From the NCBI RefSeq assembly GCF_001307275.1, contig NZ_CP012831.1, positions 744,001 to 808,000 on the forward strand: a stretch of 64,000 nucleotides of DNA. The letters are read 5' to 3'. A program made the translations under genes and the position numbers. The notes beneath the pieces were generated by a model, which was not told the DNA's origin, did not search any database, and worked only from the letters and a program-made list of their open reading frames with translations. Origin of the DNA: Pseudomonas fluorescens (GTDB lineage: Bacteria > Pseudomonadota > Gammaproteobacteria > Pseudomonadales > Pseudomonadaceae). Numbering within the stretch: the stretch's first letter is position 1; every line of letters begins with the position of its first letter. Of this stretch, positions 20,708 to 33,878 are shown piece after piece.

Positions 20708-20986
20708 CTATCGACAGATGACCAGCATCGTACGAGTCAAATAGCCAGCCGGATTAAAACCAAAAGGGTACTGATCGTCATCCCTCGCGTCGTCGGACCG
20801 GGTAATGACCTTGTAGCCAGCCCCCTTGCACTCCCTGGCAGCCCTCTTATGGCACTTCTCCCAGCCAGAACCCAGCCCCGAACAGTCGACCTCGATACCA
20901 CTGACTCCACGCACTGCATGGGTCTTGGCGCTCGTAGAGCAACCCGCCACCACCAGGACACTCAACACCAGAAAGAGCCTATTCAT
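20708..20986 (-). CDS. Small predicted lipoprotein of unknown function
   Basis: A 92-aa protein with a signal peptide (MNRLFLVLSVLVVAGC) and a lipobox with Cys16, so it is probably lipid-anchored in the envelope. The mature part is small and holds four further cysteines (VDCSGLGS, KCHKRA, RECKGAG and the C-terminal CR), which could form disulfides. I recognise it as the sort of conserved Pseudomonas lipoprotein found between rpsA and ihfB, but no function is known to me. It has its own transcription space on both sides. Confidence 0.78.
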   Translation of the reverse strand: MNRLFLVLSVLVVAGCSTSAKTHAVRGVSGIEVDCSGLGSGWEKCHKRAARECKGAGYKVITRSDDARDDDQYPFGFNPAGYLTRTMLVICR

Positions 20987-21171
20987 TCAATTCCTTTAGA
21001 CAAAGACCCAGATCGATCACTTATACAAGCCGGAGCCTTGCCCTGAATAGACGAGGATCGGCTTCATAAAAGAGACATCTTGGTCGCAGGAATGGTTTCG
21101 CAATATCCCAAATGAACACCATCATCGACAACGGCTTGCAGGAAGCAAAGGGCTATGAAATATCGCACCCA

Positions 21172-21204
21172 CAAAAAAGGGCGACCGAAGTCGCCCTTTT
21201 TCAT
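21172..21204 (-). terminator. rpsA terminator with UUCG tetraloop
   Basis: Perfect 7-bp GC-rich stem (21179-21185 with 21190-21196) whose minus-strand loop is TTCG closed by C-G, followed by TTTTTT. It lies 13-22 nt beyond the rpsA stop. A T run also follows on the plus strand, so it may work in both directions. Confidence 0.9.
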
Positions 21205-21217
21205 GGTCTGACAGAAC

Positions 21218-22912
21218 TCAGTTCTGTTTTTCCATTTGTGCACGCAACAGGTCGCCCAGAGTGGTAGGACCAGCAGCAATGTCAGAGGTAGCTGGCTTGT
21301 CGCGCAGGCTCTGGATTGCTTCTTTCTCTTCAGCATCGTCTTTCGACTTGATGGAGAGCTGGATTACGCGGCTCTTGCGGTCAACGCTGATGATCTTGGC
21401 TTCTACTTCTTCGCCTTCTTTCAGAACGTTGCGCGCGTCTTCAACGCGGTCACGGCTGATTTCGGAGGCTTTCAGAGTCGCTTCGATATCGTCGGCCAGG
21501 GTGATGATGGCGCCTTTGGCGTCAACTTCTTTCACGATGCCCTTAACGATTGCGCCTTTGTCGTTCTCTTGAACGTACTCGGAGAACGGATCGCTTTCCA
21601 GTTGCTTGATGCCCAGGGAGATACGCTCGCGCTCTGGGTCAACCGACAGGATAACGGTGTCCAGCTCGTCGCCCTTCTTGAAACGGCGTACGGCTTCTTC
21701 GCCCACTTCGTTCCAGGAGATGTCGGACAGGTGAACCAGGCCGTCGATGCCGCCGTCCAGACCAATGAAGATACCGAAATCGGTGATCGACTTGATGGTG
21801 CCGGAGATTTTATCGCCCTTGTTGAACTGGCCAGAGAAGTCTTCCCATGGGTTGGACTTGCACTGCTTGATGCCGAGGGAGATACGACGACGCTCTTCGT
21901 CGATGTCCAGAACCATGACTTCCACTTCGTCGCCGACTTGTACGACTTTCGAAGGGTGGATGTTCTTGTTGGTCCAGTCCATTTCGGAAACGTGTACCAG
22001 GCCTTCAACGCCTTCTTCCAGCTCAGCGAAGCAGCCGTAGTCGGTGAGGTTGGTAACACGAGCGGTGACGCGGGTGCCTTCTGGGTAACGGGCTTTGATA
22101 GCAACCCATGGATCTTCACCCAGCTGCTTGAGGCCCAGGGAAACACGATTGCGCTCGCGATCGTACTTCAGAACCTTGACATCGATCTCGTCGCCAACGT
22201 TGACGATTTCCGAAGGATGCTTGATACGCTTCCAGGCCATGTCGGTGATGTGCAGCAGGCCATCGACGCCACCCAGATCGACGAATGCGCCGTAATCGGT
22301 GAGGTTCTTGACGATACCCTTGACCTGCTGGCCTTCCTGCAGCGATTCCAGCAGAGCTTCACGCTCGGCGGAGTTCTCGGCTTCCAGGACACTGCGACGG
22401 GAAACGACAACGTTGTTGCGCTTCTGGTCCAGCTTGATGACCTTGAATTCCAGCTCTTTGCCTTCCAGGTGCGTGGTGTCGCGCACTGGACGGACGTCAA
22501 CCAGGGAACCTGGCAGGAACGCACGGATGCCGTTAACGTCGACAGTGAAGCCGCCTTTAACCTTACCGTTGATAACGCCCTTGACCACTTCCTCAGCTGC
22601 GAAAGCCGCTTCCAGAACGATCCAGCATTCAGCGCGCTTGGCTTTTTCACGGGACAGCTTGGTTTCACCAAAGCCATCTTCAACCGAGTCCAGCGCAACG
22701 TGAACTTCGTCACCGACGTTGATGTTCAGTTCGCCAGCGTCGTTGTAGAACTGCTCAAGCGGGATGAGTGCTTCAGACTTCAGACCAGCGTGAACGGTTA
22801 CCCAGCGAGCTTGGTAATCGATATCAACGATAACACCGGTGATGATGGAGCCTGCCTGAAGGTTCAGGGTTTTCAGGCTTTCTTCAAAGAGTTCCGCAAA
22901 GCTTTCGCTCAT
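21218..22912 (-). CDS. rpsA: 30S ribosomal protein S1
   Basis: Full-length S1 of 564 aa with six S1 (OB-fold) repeats. The first two, at about residues 17-85 and 105-170, bind the ribosome and S2; the next four bind mRNA (for example [18 protein letters not shown] and [19 protein letters not shown]). It brings mRNA with weak Shine-Dalgarno sites to the small subunit. AGGA lies 6 nt before the ATG. It is downstream of cmk with an attenuator-like hairpin between them, the order conserved in gammaproteobacteria. A shorter GC-rich hairpin (about 22952-22972) lies in its leader and may matter for S1 autoregulation. Confidence 0.98.
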   Translation of the reverse strand: MSESFAELFEESLKTLNLQAGSIITGVIVDIDYQARWVTVHAGLKSEALIPLEQFYNDAGELNINVGDEVHVALDSVEDGFGETKLSREKAKRAECWIVLEAAFAAEEVVKGVINGKVKGGFTVDVNGIRAFLPGSLVDVRPVRDTTHLEGKELEFKVIKLDQKRNNVVVSRRSVLEAENSAEREALLESLQEGQQVKGIVKNLTDYGAFVDLGGVDGLLHITDMAWKRIKHPSEIVNVGDEIDVKVLKYDRERNRVSLGLKQLGEDPWVAIKARYPEGTRVTARVTNLTDYGCFAELEEGVEGLVHVSEMDWTNKNIHPSKVVQVGDEVEVMVLDIDEERRRISLGIKQCKSNPWEDFSGQFNKGDKISGTIKSITDFGIFIGLDGGIDGLVHLSDISWNEVGEEAVRRFKKGDELDTVILSVDPERERISLGIKQLESDPFSEYVQENDKGAIVKGIVKEVDAKGAIITLADDIEATLKASEISRDRVEDARNVLKEGEEVEAKIISVDRKSRVIQLSIKSKDDAEEKEAIQSLRDKPATSDIAAGPTTLGDLLRAQMEKQN

Positions 22913-22983
22913 TTTAATTCCTGTTGATTAGGGCGAAGAATACGCCCGCCTCCACACCCCAGACGGTGTGGGTTAGTTTCATA

Positions 22984-23028
22984 TAAAAGAAGCATCGCAG
23001 GACTATGACTGGTCCCCTGCGAAGCTTC
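22984..23028 (-). terminator. cmk-rpsA intergenic terminator/attenuator
   Basis: A 13-bp stem with a single mismatch (22989-23001 with 23016-23028) is followed on the minus strand by a moderately T-rich tract. It begins 4 nt after the cmk stop, so it could end the serC-to-cmk transcript or let part of it read into rpsA. Confidence 0.55.
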
Positions 23029-23032
23029 CTGG

Positions 23033-23722
23033 TCACCCGGCGATATCGCGAATGGCGATCTCGCTCATGATGCGTTGCAGCACCTGATCGATGGACAACT
23101 CCGTTGAATCCAGCTGTATCGCGTCGGCCGCCGGCTTGAGCGGGGCTACTGCGCGCTGGGTGTCACGCTCATCGCGTGCACGGATCTCATCTAGCAGACT
23201 CGACAGACTAACATCCTCGCCCTTGCCCTTCAACTGCAAATATCGGCGGCGCGCCCTCTCCTCGGCGCTGGCGGTGAGGAAAATCTTCAAAGGTGCGTCA
23301 GGAAAGACCACCGTGCCCATGTCGCGACCATCAGCCACTAGCCCCGGCGGCTCCTGAAAGGCGCGCTGACGTTGCAGCAACGCTTCGCGCACCGCTGGCA
23401 GCGCGGCGACCTGGGAGGCCCCGGCGCCCACGCTTTCGGTACGGATGACATCACTGACTTCGTCGCCTTCCAGGATAATGCGCTGGAGCTGGCCGTCAGT
23501 CGCCGCAATGAATTGCACGTCCAGGTGAGCCGCCAGCGCCTTGAGCAACTCCTCGTTGGTCAGGTCGACGCCATGGTTGGCGGCGGCGAATGCCAGCAGC
23601 CGGTACAAGGCACCCGAATCGAGCAGGTTCCAGCCCAACTGCCTGGCCAGGATCCCGGCGACGGTGCCCTTGCCCGAGCCGCTTGGGCCATCGATGGTGA
23701 TGACCGGTGCCTTGATGTTCAC
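23033..23722 (-). CDS. cmk: Cytidylate kinase
   Basis: CMP/dCMP kinase of 229 aa, which phosphorylates CMP and dCMP with ATP. P-loop [16 protein letters not shown] is at residues about 7-22; the CMP-binding region has DSGALYR and [15 protein letters not shown]; the lid is [10 protein letters not shown]. The GTG at 23722 overlaps the aroA stop (GTGA) with GAGG 7 nt upstream and gives the length known for Pseudomonas Cmk; a longer reading to 23806 would run through the end of aroA. It is translationally coupled to tyrA-aroA. Confidence 0.96.
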   Translation of the reverse strand: MNIKAPVITIDGPSGSGKGTVAGILARQLGWNLLDSGALYRLLAFAAANHGVDLTNEELLKALAAHLDVQFIAATDGQLQRIILEGDEVSDVIRTESVGAGASQVAALPAVREALLQRQRAFQEPPGLVADGRDMGTVVFPDAPLKIFLTASAEERARRRYLQLKGKGEDVSLSSLLDEIRARDERDTQRAVAPLKPAADAIQLDSTELSIDQVLQRIMSEIAIRDIAG

Positions 23723-25962
23723 GACTGCGCCTCTTGTGCTACTCGAATACCGACCTGTGCGCACAGCGCCAGGAAGTTCGGGAACGACGTGGCGACGTTG
23801 GCGCAATCATGGATGCGAATCGGTGCGCTGGCGCGCAAAGACGCAACACTGAAGGCCATGGCGATGCGGTGATCACCGTGACCATGGACTTCGCCGCCGC
23901 CGATCTGGCCGCCGTCGATGATAATGCCGTCCGGCGTCGGCTGGCACTTGACGCCCAGGGCGAGCAAGCCGTCAGCCATCACCTGGATGCGATCCGACTC
24001 CTTGACCCGCAGCTCTTCGGCACCAGTCAGCACGGTGCGCCCTTCTGCACAGGCGGCCGCCACGAACAGCACCGGGAACTCGTCGATGGCCAGCGGAACC
24101 AGCGCCTCCGGAATCTCGATACCCTTGAGCTTAGCTGCTCGTACGTGCAGGTCCGCTACGGGTTCGCCGCCGACTTCACGCTGGTTTTCCAGAGTAATGT
24201 CAGCGCCCATCAGGCGCAGGATGTCGATCACGCCGGTACGGGTCGGGTTGATGCCGACGTGTTCGAGCACCAGGTCGGAGCCTTCGGCGATCGAGGCGGC
24301 TACCAGGAAGAATGCCGAGGACGAGATATCGCCCGGCACTTCGATGTGGGTCGCGGCCAGCTTATTGCCAGATTCGACGGACGCCGTGGCGCCGTCCACC
24401 GTGACCGGGTAGCCGAAGCCGCGCAGCATGCGCTCGGTGTGGTCGCGGGTCGGGGCCGGTTCGGTGACGGTGGTCTTGCCCTCGGCGTAGAGACCGGCCA
24501 GCAGCAGGCAGGATTTCACCTGGGCGCTGGCCATCGGCATGGTGTAGGTCAGGCCCTTGAGCTTGTTGCCACCGCGGATGGTCATCGGCGGACGACCGTC
24601 GGCGGCAGTCTCGATGACCGCACCCATTTCCCGCAACGGATTGGCGACGCGGTTCATTGGGCGCTTGGACAGCGAGGCGTCGCCGGTCAGGGTGCTGTCG
24701 AAGTCCTGCGCGGCCAGCAGGCCGGACAACAGACGCATCGAAGTCCCGGAGTTACCCAGGTAGATCGGCCCTGGGGCAGGCTTGAGGCCGTGCAGGCCGA
24801 CACCATGGATGGTCACGCGGCCGTGGTGCGGACCTTCGATGACCACCCCCATGTCGCGAAACGCTTGCAGCGTCGCCAGGGCGTCTTCGCCCTCGAGGAA
24901 GCCTTCCACCTCGGTCACGCCTTCGGCCAGGGAGCCGAGCATGATCGAACGGTGGGAAATCGATTTATCGCCCGGTACACGAATACGCCCACTCAGGGAG
25001 CCACCAGGTTGTGCCAGGAAAATCAGATCGTTGGAGTTCATAGCGTCCACATAGGCCCGACGGGCCAGGATTTTACTGAAATGCTCGCGGGCCACCCTGG
25101 CGCGCGTGAAAACGCCCAGCAATTGGTGCCCGTCCCCTGCATCGACCGCGTCGCGCAAGGCGTCGAGGTCGCTGCGAAATGTATCGAGTGTGCGCAAGAC
25201 AGCTTCGCGGTTGGCGAGGAAGATGTCGTGCCACATGACCGGGTCGCTTCCGGCGATTCTCGTGAAATCGCGGAAACCGCCGGCAGCGTAACGGAAGATC
25301 TCAAGATTTTCATTGCGTTTGGCCAATGAATCCACCAGGCCGAACGCCAACAGGTGTGGCAAATGGCTGGTGGCCGCCAATACTTCATCGTGACGCTGGA
25401 CCTGCATGTGCTCGACATCGGCGCCCAGTTCGCGCCACAAACGGTCCACCACCGCCAGCGCGGCTGGATCCGTCTGGTCCAGCGGCGTGAGGATCACTTT
25501 GTGACGACGAAACAGTTCGGCGTTGGAAGCTTCCACCCCGCTCTGCTCGGAACCGGCAATCGGATGACCGGGCACGAAGCGCGCCGGCATACCGCCGAAG
25601 GCCTCGGTGGCAGCACGCACGACGTTGCCCTTGGCGCTGCCGACATCGGTCAGGATCGCCTGCCCCAAATTCATGCTGGCCAAGCGTGCCAGCAGTTTTT
25701 CCATGGCCAGGATCGGCACGGCCAGCTGGATCACGTCCGCGCCCTGGCAAGCGATCGCCAGGTCATCCTCGCAGTGATCGACCACACCCAACTCCACGGC
25801 CAGCTTGCGCGACTGTGGATCCAGGTCGACACCGACCACCTCGCGGCACAGGCCGCTTTCACGCAAGCCCTTGGCGAACGAACCGCCGATCAACCCCAGG
25901 CCGACCACCACCAGGCGACCGATCATAGGGGCAGCAGGTTGCAGCGAAGTGACATCAACCAC
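23719..25962 (-). CDS. aroA: Fused prephenate dehydrogenase / EPSP synthase (TyrA-AroA)
   Basis: Bifunctional protein of 747 aa. The N-terminal part (about residues 15-300) is a TyrA-type cyclohexadienyl/prephenate dehydrogenase with the NAD motif [16 protein letters not shown] and [15 protein letters not shown]. From about residue 310 comes 3-phosphoshikimate 1-carboxyvinyltransferase, with [33 protein letters not shown] and DHRIAMAFS. It thus joins a shikimate step to a tyrosine-branch step. Such a fusion is known in Pseudomonas. The GTG start at 25962 overlaps the hisC stop by 8 nt; an ATG at 25926 lacks a ribosome site. The cmk start overlaps its stop. Confidence 0.96.
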   Translation of the reverse strand: MVDVTSLQPAAPMIGRLVVVGLGLIGGSFAKGLRESGLCREVVGVDLDPQSRKLAVELGVVDHCEDDLAIACQGADVIQLAVPILAMEKLLARLASMNLGQAILTDVGSAKGNVVRAATEAFGGMPARFVPGHPIAGSEQSGVEASNAELFRRHKVILTPLDQTDPAALAVVDRLWRELGADVEHMQVQRHDEVLAATSHLPHLLAFGLVDSLAKRNENLEIFRYAAGGFRDFTRIAGSDPVMWHDIFLANREAVLRTLDTFRSDLDALRDAVDAGDGHQLLGVFTRARVAREHFSKILARRAYVDAMNSNDLIFLAQPGGSLSGRIRVPGDKSISHRSIMLGSLAEGVTEVEGFLEGEDALATLQAFRDMGVVIEGPHHGRVTIHGVGLHGLKPAPGPIYLGNSGTSMRLLSGLLAAQDFDSTLTGDASLSKRPMNRVANPLREMGAVIETAADGRPPMTIRGGNKLKGLTYTMPMASAQVKSCLLLAGLYAEGKTTVTEPAPTRDHTERMLRGFGYPVTVDGATASVESGNKLAATHIEVPGDISSSAFFLVAASIAEGSDLVLEHVGINPTRTGVIDILRLMGADITLENQREVGGEPVADLHVRAAKLKGIEIPEALVPLAIDEFPVLFVAAACAEGRTVLTGAEELRVKESDRIQVMADGLLALGVKCQPTPDGIIIDGGQIGGGEVHGHGDHRIAMAFSVASLRASAPIRIHDCANVATSFPNFLALCAQVGIRVAQEAQS

Positions 25963-27067
25963 GAACCAGGACCTTGCTCAACGCCTCGAGGAAACGGCTG
26001 TTTTCCGTCGGCAGGCCAATGGTGATGCGCAGGTGGTTCGGCATGCCGTAATTGGCCACCGGACGCACGATCACACCTTCGCGCAACAGCCCCTGGTACA
26101 CCGGGGCGGCGACACGCCCCAGGTCGACGCAGATGAAATTGCCTTTGGATGGAATCCAGCCCAGGCCCAGCTCACGCAGCCCCGCCTCCAACTGCTGCAT
26201 GCCGGCCGCGTTGAGGCGACGGCTTTCAGCCAGGTAGGCTTCATCCTGCAAGGCCGCACAGGCGGCGGCCAGGGCGAAGCTGTTGACGTTGAACGGCTGA
26301 CGCACGCGGTTCAGCACATCGGCCACCACGGCAGTGGACAGACCGTAGCCGACCCGCAGCGAGGCCAGGCCATAGGCTTTGGAGAAGGTGCGCGAAACCA
26401 GCAGGTTCGGGTAGGCCGCGAGGAAATCCAGGCCATCGGGCAAATCGCTGCCTTCGGCATACTCGATGTAAGCCTCGTCCAACACCACCAGCACATGCGC
26501 AGGCACATCCTGCAGGAAGTCATCCAGGGCCTGGGCATCGAACCAGGTGCCGGTCGGGTTGTTCGGGTTGGCAATGAAGACCACGCGGGTGTTGGCGTCG
26601 ATGGCGGCCAGCATGGCGGGCAGGTCGTGCCCCCAGTCCTTGGCGGGAACCACATGGGCATCCGCGCCGACGGCCTGGGTCGCGATCGGGTAGACCGCAA
26701 ACGCGTGCTCGCTGAACACCGCGTTGAGACCTGGCGCCAGGTACGCACGAGCCACCAGCTCAAGGATGTCGTTGGAACCATTGCCCAGCGTCACTTGGTT
26801 CAGCTCGACACCACAGCGCTCGGCCAGCAGGCTCTTGAGTGCGAAGCCATTGCCATCGGGGTAACGGGTCAGCTCGGCCAGTTCGTCGCGGATCGCCGCC
26901 AGTGCCTTGGGGCTCGCGCCCAACGGGTTTTCGTTGCTCGCCAACTTGACGATGCTGGCCGGATCCAGGTCCAGCTCACGGGCCAGTTCGTCCACGGGCT
27001 TGCCCGGAACGTAAGGCGAGAGTTGTTGCACGCCTGGCTGAGCCAGAGCGAGGAAGTTGCCACTCAT
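25955..27067 (-). CDS. hisC2: Histidinol-phosphate / aromatic aminotransferase HisC2
   Basis: PLP aminotransferase (class I/II, HisC family) of 370 aa. Motifs are ASNENPLGASPKA (about residue 43), the PLP lysine in SRTFSKAYGLASLR (about residue 230) and the C-terminal substrate Arg in HLRITIGLP. The second hisC of Pseudomonas sits in the aromatic operon, and its neighbours (pheA, tyrA) suggest it also transaminates phenylpyruvate or 4-hydroxyphenylpyruvate; that is inference. It lies 13 nt after pheA and overlaps tyrA-aroA by 8 nt. Confidence 0.95.
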   Translation of the reverse strand: MSGNFLALAQPGVQQLSPYVPGKPVDELARELDLDPASIVKLASNENPLGASPKALAAIRDELAELTRYPDGNGFALKSLLAERCGVELNQVTLGNGSNDILELVARAYLAPGLNAVFSEHAFAVYPIATQAVGADAHVVPAKDWGHDLPAMLAAIDANTRVVFIANPNNPTGTWFDAQALDDFLQDVPAHVLVVLDEAYIEYAEGSDLPDGLDFLAAYPNLLVSRTFSKAYGLASLRVGYGLSTAVVADVLNRVRQPFNVNSFALAAACAALQDEAYLAESRRLNAAGMQQLEAGLRELGLGWIPSKGNFICVDLGRVAAPVYQGLLREGVIVRPVANYGMPNHLRITIGLPTENSRFLEALSKVLVRG

Positions 27068-27080
27068 TTGCTATCCGCCC

Positions 27081-28175
27081 TTAAAGAACTGCCTTGGGGT
27101 AGGAACCCAGCACCTTGAGTGCCACTGCTTCCTGACTGATTTTCTCCAGCACACCTTTTACCAGCGGATCGCGGTGGTGGCCGACGAAATCGATGAAGAA
27201 CACGTAGGTCCATTTACCGCTGCGAGACGGACGGGTCTCGATCCGCGTCAGGTCGATACCGTTGTCATGGAACGGCACCAGCAGTTCATGGAGCGCGCCG
27301 GGCTTGTTGCTCATGGAAACGATGATCGAGGTCTTGTCGTCGCCGGTCGGCGGGACTTCCTGGCTGCCGATCATCAGGAATCGCGTGGAGTTGTCCGGGC
27401 GATCCTCGATTTTTTCCGCCAGGCGCGTCAGCCCATAGAGACCCGCCGCCATATCGCCAGCAATCGCCGCCGAGTTCCACTCGCCCTTGACCCGCTTGGC
27501 CGCCTCGGCGTTGCTCGATACCGCCACGCGCTCGACGTTCGGGTAATGGGCGTCCAGCCACTTGCGGCACTGGGCCAACGACTGGGCGTGGGAATAGATC
27601 CGGCTGATGCTGTCGGTCTTGGTGTTCTCGCCCACCAGCAGGTGGTGGTGGATGCGCAACTCGACTTCGCCGCAGATCACCATGTCGTGCTCGAGGAAGC
27701 TGTCCAGCGTGTGATTGACTGCGCCTTCGGTGGAGTTCTCCACCGGCACCACGCCAAAATTCACCGCGCCGGCGGCCACTTCACGGAACACTTCGTCAAT
27801 GGCCGCCATCGGCTTGCTGATCACGGCGTGACCGAAGTGCTTCATGGCCGCCGCCTGGGTGAAGGTGCCTTCCGGCCCCAGGTAGGCGACTTTCAGCGGC
27901 TGCTCGAGGGCCAGGCACGAAGACATGATTTCGCGGAACAGACGCGCCATTTCTTCGTTGCCCAGCGGCCCCTTGTTGCGCTCCATGACACGCTTGAGCA
28001 CCTGCGCTTCACGCTCGGGGCGATAGAACACCGGCACTTCGCCTTCGGCCAGGGAGGCCATCTTCACCCGGGCGACTTCCTGGGCGCAGCGCGCGCGCTC
28101 GCTGATCAGCTCCAGGACCTTTTCGTCCAGGGCATCGATACGCAGGCGCAGCGCCTTGAGTTCTTGCTCAGACAT
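27081..28175 (-). CDS. pheA: Bifunctional chorismate mutase / prephenate dehydratase
   Basis: P-protein of 364 aa committing chorismate to phenylalanine. Three domains in order: AroQ chorismate mutase (residues about 5-90, RLRIDALDEKVLELISER), prephenate dehydratase (about 93-270, YLGPEGTFTQ and VVPVENSTEGAV), and an ACT regulatory domain (about 280-360) with GALHELLVPF and the ETRPSR motif, the family's usual ESRP with Thr for Ser, which binds phenylalanine for feedback inhibition. The ATG shares one base with the serC stop (TGATG). Confidence 0.97.
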   Translation of the reverse strand: MSEQELKALRLRIDALDEKVLELISERARCAQEVARVKMASLAEGEVPVFYRPEREAQVLKRVMERNKGPLGNEEMARLFREIMSSCLALEQPLKVAYLGPEGTFTQAAAMKHFGHAVISKPMAAIDEVFREVAAGAVNFGVVPVENSTEGAVNHTLDSFLEHDMVICGEVELRIHHHLLVGENTKTDSISRIYSHAQSLAQCRKWLDAHYPNVERVAVSSNAEAAKRVKGEWNSAAIAGDMAAGLYGLTRLAEKIEDRPDNSTRFLMIGSQEVPPTGDDKTSIIVSMSNKPGALHELLVPFHDNGIDLTRIETRPSRSGKWTYVFFIDFVGHHRDPLVKGVLEKISQEAVALKVLGSYPKAVL

Positions 28176-29260
28176 CAGCCATGTTCCTTCTCGAACTCTG
28201 CCATGTAGGCGATCAACGCATTGACGGCGTTGATGTCGACGGCGTTGTAGATGGAGGCGCGCATGCCACCGACCGAACGGTGGCCCTTGAGGTTCAGCAA
28301 ACCACGCTCGTCGGCACCGGCCAGGAACGGTTTGTCGAGACGGTCGTCGGCCAGGCGGAACGGCACGTTCATCCAGGAACGATCGGTCTTGTTGATCGGG
28401 TTGCTGTAGAGGCCGCTGGCGTCGATGAAGTCATACAGCGTGCGCTGCTTCACTTCGTTGAGCTTGCCGATGGCTTCGACACCGCCCTGCTCCTTCAGCC
28501 ATTCGAACACCAGGCCCGACAGGTACCAGGCCAGGGTCGGCGGGGTGTTGTACATCGAGCCGTTGTCGGCCGCGACCTTGTAGTTGAGCATGGTCGGGCA
28601 CAGGGAGCGGGCACGCCCCAGCAGGTCTTCACGAATGATGCTGACCAGGATGCCGCTTGGACCGATGTTCTTCTGGGCACCCGCGTAGATCATGCCGAAA
28701 CGGGAGATATCCACAGGGCGCGAGAGAATGTCCGAGGACATGTCGGCCACCAATGGCACGTCGCCCGTTTCCGGGATCCAGTTGAATTCCAGGCCACCGA
28801 TGGTTTCGTTCGGTGCGTAATGAACGTAGGCCGCGTCCTTGGACAGGTTCCACTCGTTCTGGCCGGGAATCGCGAAATAGTCGTAGGGCTTGGCGGTGGC
28901 AGCCACGTTGACGTGACCGTAGCGCGAAGCTTCTTCGATGGCTTTCTGCGACCAGATGCCGGTGTCGATGTAGTCGGCCTTGCCGTTTTCCGGCAGCAGG
29001 TTCAACGGAATCTGGGCGAACTGCTGGCTCGCGCCGCCTTGCAGGAACAGCACCTTGTAGTTGGACGGGATGTTCAGCAGATCACGCAGATCCTGCTCGG
29101 CCTTGGTGGCAATGGACACGAACTCATCGCTGCGATGGCTCATTTCCATGACCGACAGGCCCTTGCCGTGCCAGTCGAGAAGTTCACCCTGGGCACGCTT
29201 CAGGACCGCTTCAGGAAGCGCCGCAGGGCCGGCACAGAAGTTATAGGCTCTCTTGCTCAC
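28175..29260 (-). CDS. serC: Phosphoserine aminotransferase
   Basis: PLP aminotransferase of 361 aa that makes 3-phosphoserine (and 4-phosphohydroxythreonine for pyridoxal synthesis). It starts KRAYNFCAGPAALPE, has FLQGGASQQFAQIP (about residues 70-83) and the PLP lysine in YAGAQKNIGPSG (about residue 196). The GTG at 29260 gives the standard N-terminus; a longer frame to 29470 exists only because the REP palindromes upstream happen to be open. First gene of the minus-strand set serC-pheA-hisC-tyrA/aroA-cmk, tightly packed and probably one operon. Confidence 0.96.
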   Translation of the reverse strand: MSKRAYNFCAGPAALPEAVLKRAQGELLDWHGKGLSVMEMSHRSDEFVSIATKAEQDLRDLLNIPSNYKVLFLQGGASQQFAQIPLNLLPENGKADYIDTGIWSQKAIEEASRYGHVNVAATAKPYDYFAIPGQNEWNLSKDAAYVHYAPNETIGGLEFNWIPETGDVPLVADMSSDILSRPVDISRFGMIYAGAQKNIGPSGILVSIIREDLLGRARSLCPTMLNYKVAADNGSMYNTPPTLAWYLSGLVFEWLKEQGGVEAIGKLNEVKQRTLYDFIDASGLYSNPINKTDRSWMNVPFRLADDRLDKPFLAGADERGLLNLKGHRSVGGMRASIYNAVDINAVNALIAYMAEFEKEHG

Positions 29261-29308
29261 ATCCAATCTCGCTCTGATCTGGTGGTCACATAAATCTTGA
29301 GTCTGCAC

Positions 29309-29399
29309 TGTGGGAGCGAGCTCGCTCGCGATAGCGATGTAACAGTCAACAGTGATGCTGAACGTCAGGCCGTCATCGCGAGCAAGCTCGCTCCCACAG
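29309..29399. repeat. REP pair (REPIN), GAGCGAGCTTGCTCGCGA family
   Basis: Two REP copies in opposite orientation (29309-29336 and 29374-29399), each starting from a TGTGGGAGCGAGC end. They lie between gyrA and serC, a stretch of 325 nt that otherwise holds the gyrA terminator and presumably the serC promoter. Confidence 0.9.
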
Positions 29400-29432
29400 A
29401 GGGTATCGTTCACTTCAGGTATGGATGAATCC

Positions 29433-29460
29433 GTGGCGAGGGAGCGTGCTCCCTCGCCAC
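29433..29460. repeat. Single palindrome of the second REP family
   Basis: A palindrome built on GTGGCGAGGGAGCGTGCTCC and its complement, directly after the REP pair. It resembles one arm of the longer elements at 36672, 46161 and 50270 but stands alone. Confidence 0.75.
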
Positions 29461-29533
29461 AGTGAATCAAACGAACCTTAAGTGAGCAGCATTACCCCCA
29501 CAGGGGGGATGCGCAGTGTCGCAAATTTTCAAA

Positions 29534-29575
29534 CGAAACAAACAACAAGGGGGCGAATCTTCATCCGCCCCCCTT
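29534..29575 (-). terminator. gyrA terminator
   Basis: A 7-bp G/C stem (29549-29555 with 29566-29572) followed on the minus strand by the T-rich TTGTTGTTTGTTTC. It begins 11 nt past the gyrA stop. Confidence 0.8.
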
Positions 29576-29585
29576 GCGTGTCCGC

Positions 29586-32249
<2,664 letters not shown>

Positions 32250-32576
32250 GAGAAGCCTGATTCCTTTTTCTGGTGAAACCTCGTCACATCCAGATGGGAC
32301 GAACGAAGCTCGCCGCTGCAGAACAAATGCCGTGCAGCGACTTACGACAAATCAACGAGTTATGCCATGGATCTGCGCAGTAAAGGCCACCTCGCGAGGC
32401 AGCCCTGGAAACCGCCGGATGTTATCACAAGAGCCGCCACGCACCTATCCCCCAGATGCGCATGGTGCGTAGTTAGTTGACCGGTGACAGGCTGATATGG
32501 GACCAGAGGGGCTTAGAAGCACTGCCGATAGAGATTCAGGGGCCAAATGCAAGGGATTTGTTGCCTTTAAGGGCCT
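32250..32576 (-). other. gyrA upstream region, no gene seen
   Basis: About 330 nt between the gyrA start and the next REP pair. It must hold the gyrA promoter, but I could not choose a convincing -35/-10 pair, and the open frames in it show no family features. Confidence 0.5.
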
Positions 32577-32673
32577 CATCGCGAGCAAGCTCGCCCCCCA
32601 CAGGGATCTGTGCACGCTCGAGATTTCCGCCACGACCCGATCCAATGTGGGAGCGAGTTTGCTCGCGATGGCG
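32577..32673. repeat. REP pair (REPIN)
   Basis: Two inverted copies (32577-32603, with a CCCCCC variant, and 32646-32673) between mtnA and gyrA. The first ends only 22 nt before the second copy's neighbour mtnA stop, so it may also shape the mtnA 3' end. Confidence 0.88.
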
Positions 32674-32695
32674 ACAGGTCAGACAGCACAAACCA

Positions 32696-33772
32696 TCAGT
32701 GCAACCGCTTGCGGCACATCAACTGCGCCAGCTTCGCGGTGTCCGGGCGCTCGACGATGCCCTTTTCCGTGACGATGACATCGATCAGGTCCGCCGGGGT
32801 GATATCGAAGACCGGGTTGAAGGCACCCACCTGCGCGTCGAGCTCCCTGCCGCCGATTTCCAGCAGTTCGCGCCCGTCGCACTCCTCCGCCGGGATGTCT
32901 TCACCGCTGGCCAGGCTCATGTCGATGATCGAGCTCGGCGCCACCACCATGAAACGCACGCCATGGTGCATGGCACAGACCGCCATCTGATAAGTGCCGA
33001 TCTTGTTCGCCACGTCACCATTGGCGGCGATGCAATCGGCACCGACGATCACCCAGGTCACACCCTTGGTCTTCATGATATGGGCAGCGGCGGAATCGGC
33101 GTTGAGGGTCACCGGAATGCCTTCGCGGGCCAGTTCCCACGCCGTCAGGCGCGAGCCTTGCAACCACGGCCGGGTTTCGTCGGCATAGACGCGCTCCACC
33201 ATGCCTTCGATATACGCACCCCGGATAACCCCCAAGGCCGTACCAAAACCGCCGGTGGCCAGGGCGCCGGTGTTGCAATGGGTGAGAATCGCCTGGGCAT
33301 TGCCCTGGTGCTTGCGGATCAGGTCGACCCCTAACTGGGCCATGGTCAGGTTGGCTTCGCGATCGCTCACGTGGATCGCGATGGCTTCAGCCTCGAGCAC
33401 CGCCAGCGGCTCGGCATGCTCTTTCAAGCGCCCCAGCCGGTCGCGCATTCGATCCAGCGCCCAGAACAGGTTCGCCGCCGTCGGCCGGGCCTCGGCCAGC
33501 AAGGCAAAATCGGCCTCCAGGGCCGCTTGCCAATCGCCGCCTTCGGCCATCCTGGCCCGCGCCGCCAGCACCACGCCATACGCCGCACTGATGCCGATGA
33601 CCGGCGCGCCGCGCACGGCCATCGAGCCAATGGCCTCGGCCACATCGGCGACACGGGTGCAGGCGATCCAGCTTTCCTCGAACGGCAAGATACGCTGGTC
33701 CAGCAGGTACAGGACGCCATCACGCCAATCGATGGCCTTCACCTTCTCCGCAGCCAATAGTCGATCGCGCAT
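32696..33772 (-). CDS. mtnA: Methylthioribose-1-phosphate isomerase
   Basis: eIF2B-related isomerase (358 aa) of the methionine salvage pathway, converting 5-methylthioribose-1-phosphate to the ribulose form. Motifs: [14 protein letters not shown] (about residues 53-66), the catalytic Cys in [13 protein letters not shown] (about residue 166) and the catalytic Asp in [19 protein letters not shown] (about residue 246). The ATG at 33772 abuts a GAAGG, unusually close, but the length equals that of P. aeruginosa MtnA. It is divergent from mtaD, which feeds the same pathway; the 106-nt space between them should hold both promoters. Confidence 0.96.
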   Translation of the reverse strand: MRDRLLAAEKVKAIDWRDGVLYLLDQRILPFEESWIACTRVADVAEAIGSMAVRGAPVIGISAAYGVVLAARARMAEGGDWQAALEADFALLAEARPTAANLFWALDRMRDRLGRLKEHAEPLAVLEAEAIAIHVSDREANLTMAQLGVDLIRKHQGNAQAILTHCNTGALATGGFGTALGVIRGAYIEGMVERVYADETRPWLQGSRLTAWELAREGIPVTLNADSAAAHIMKTKGVTWVIVGADCIAANGDVANKIGTYQMAVCAMHHGVRFMVVAPSSIIDMSLASGEDIPAEECDGRELLEIGGRELDAQVGAFNPVFDITPADLIDVIVTEKGIVERPDTAKLAQLMCRKRLH

Positions 33773-33878
33773 CCTTCACCCCGTACTCATGAACAAAAGC
33801 CGCCGATTATAGCGATCCCTCCGCGAAGACGCTCGGGTATACTTCGCCATCCTTTATACCCCATGGAACCGTTCCACG

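Noticed and set aside
21236..22927. A 563-codon open frame on the plus strand opposite rpsA
   Set aside because: It is the exact antisense of a complete six-domain S1 gene, has no family features, and its open frame follows from codon bias of rpsA.
23719..25962. TyrA-AroA fusion as a novel gene fusion or a missed stop
   Set aside because: The same fused frame is known in other pseudomonads and both halves have complete motifs.
28175..29470. serC reading extended by 70 codons upstream
   Set aside because: The extra part runs across the REP palindromes and lacks any resemblance to SerC; the GTG at 29260 gives the normal N-terminus.
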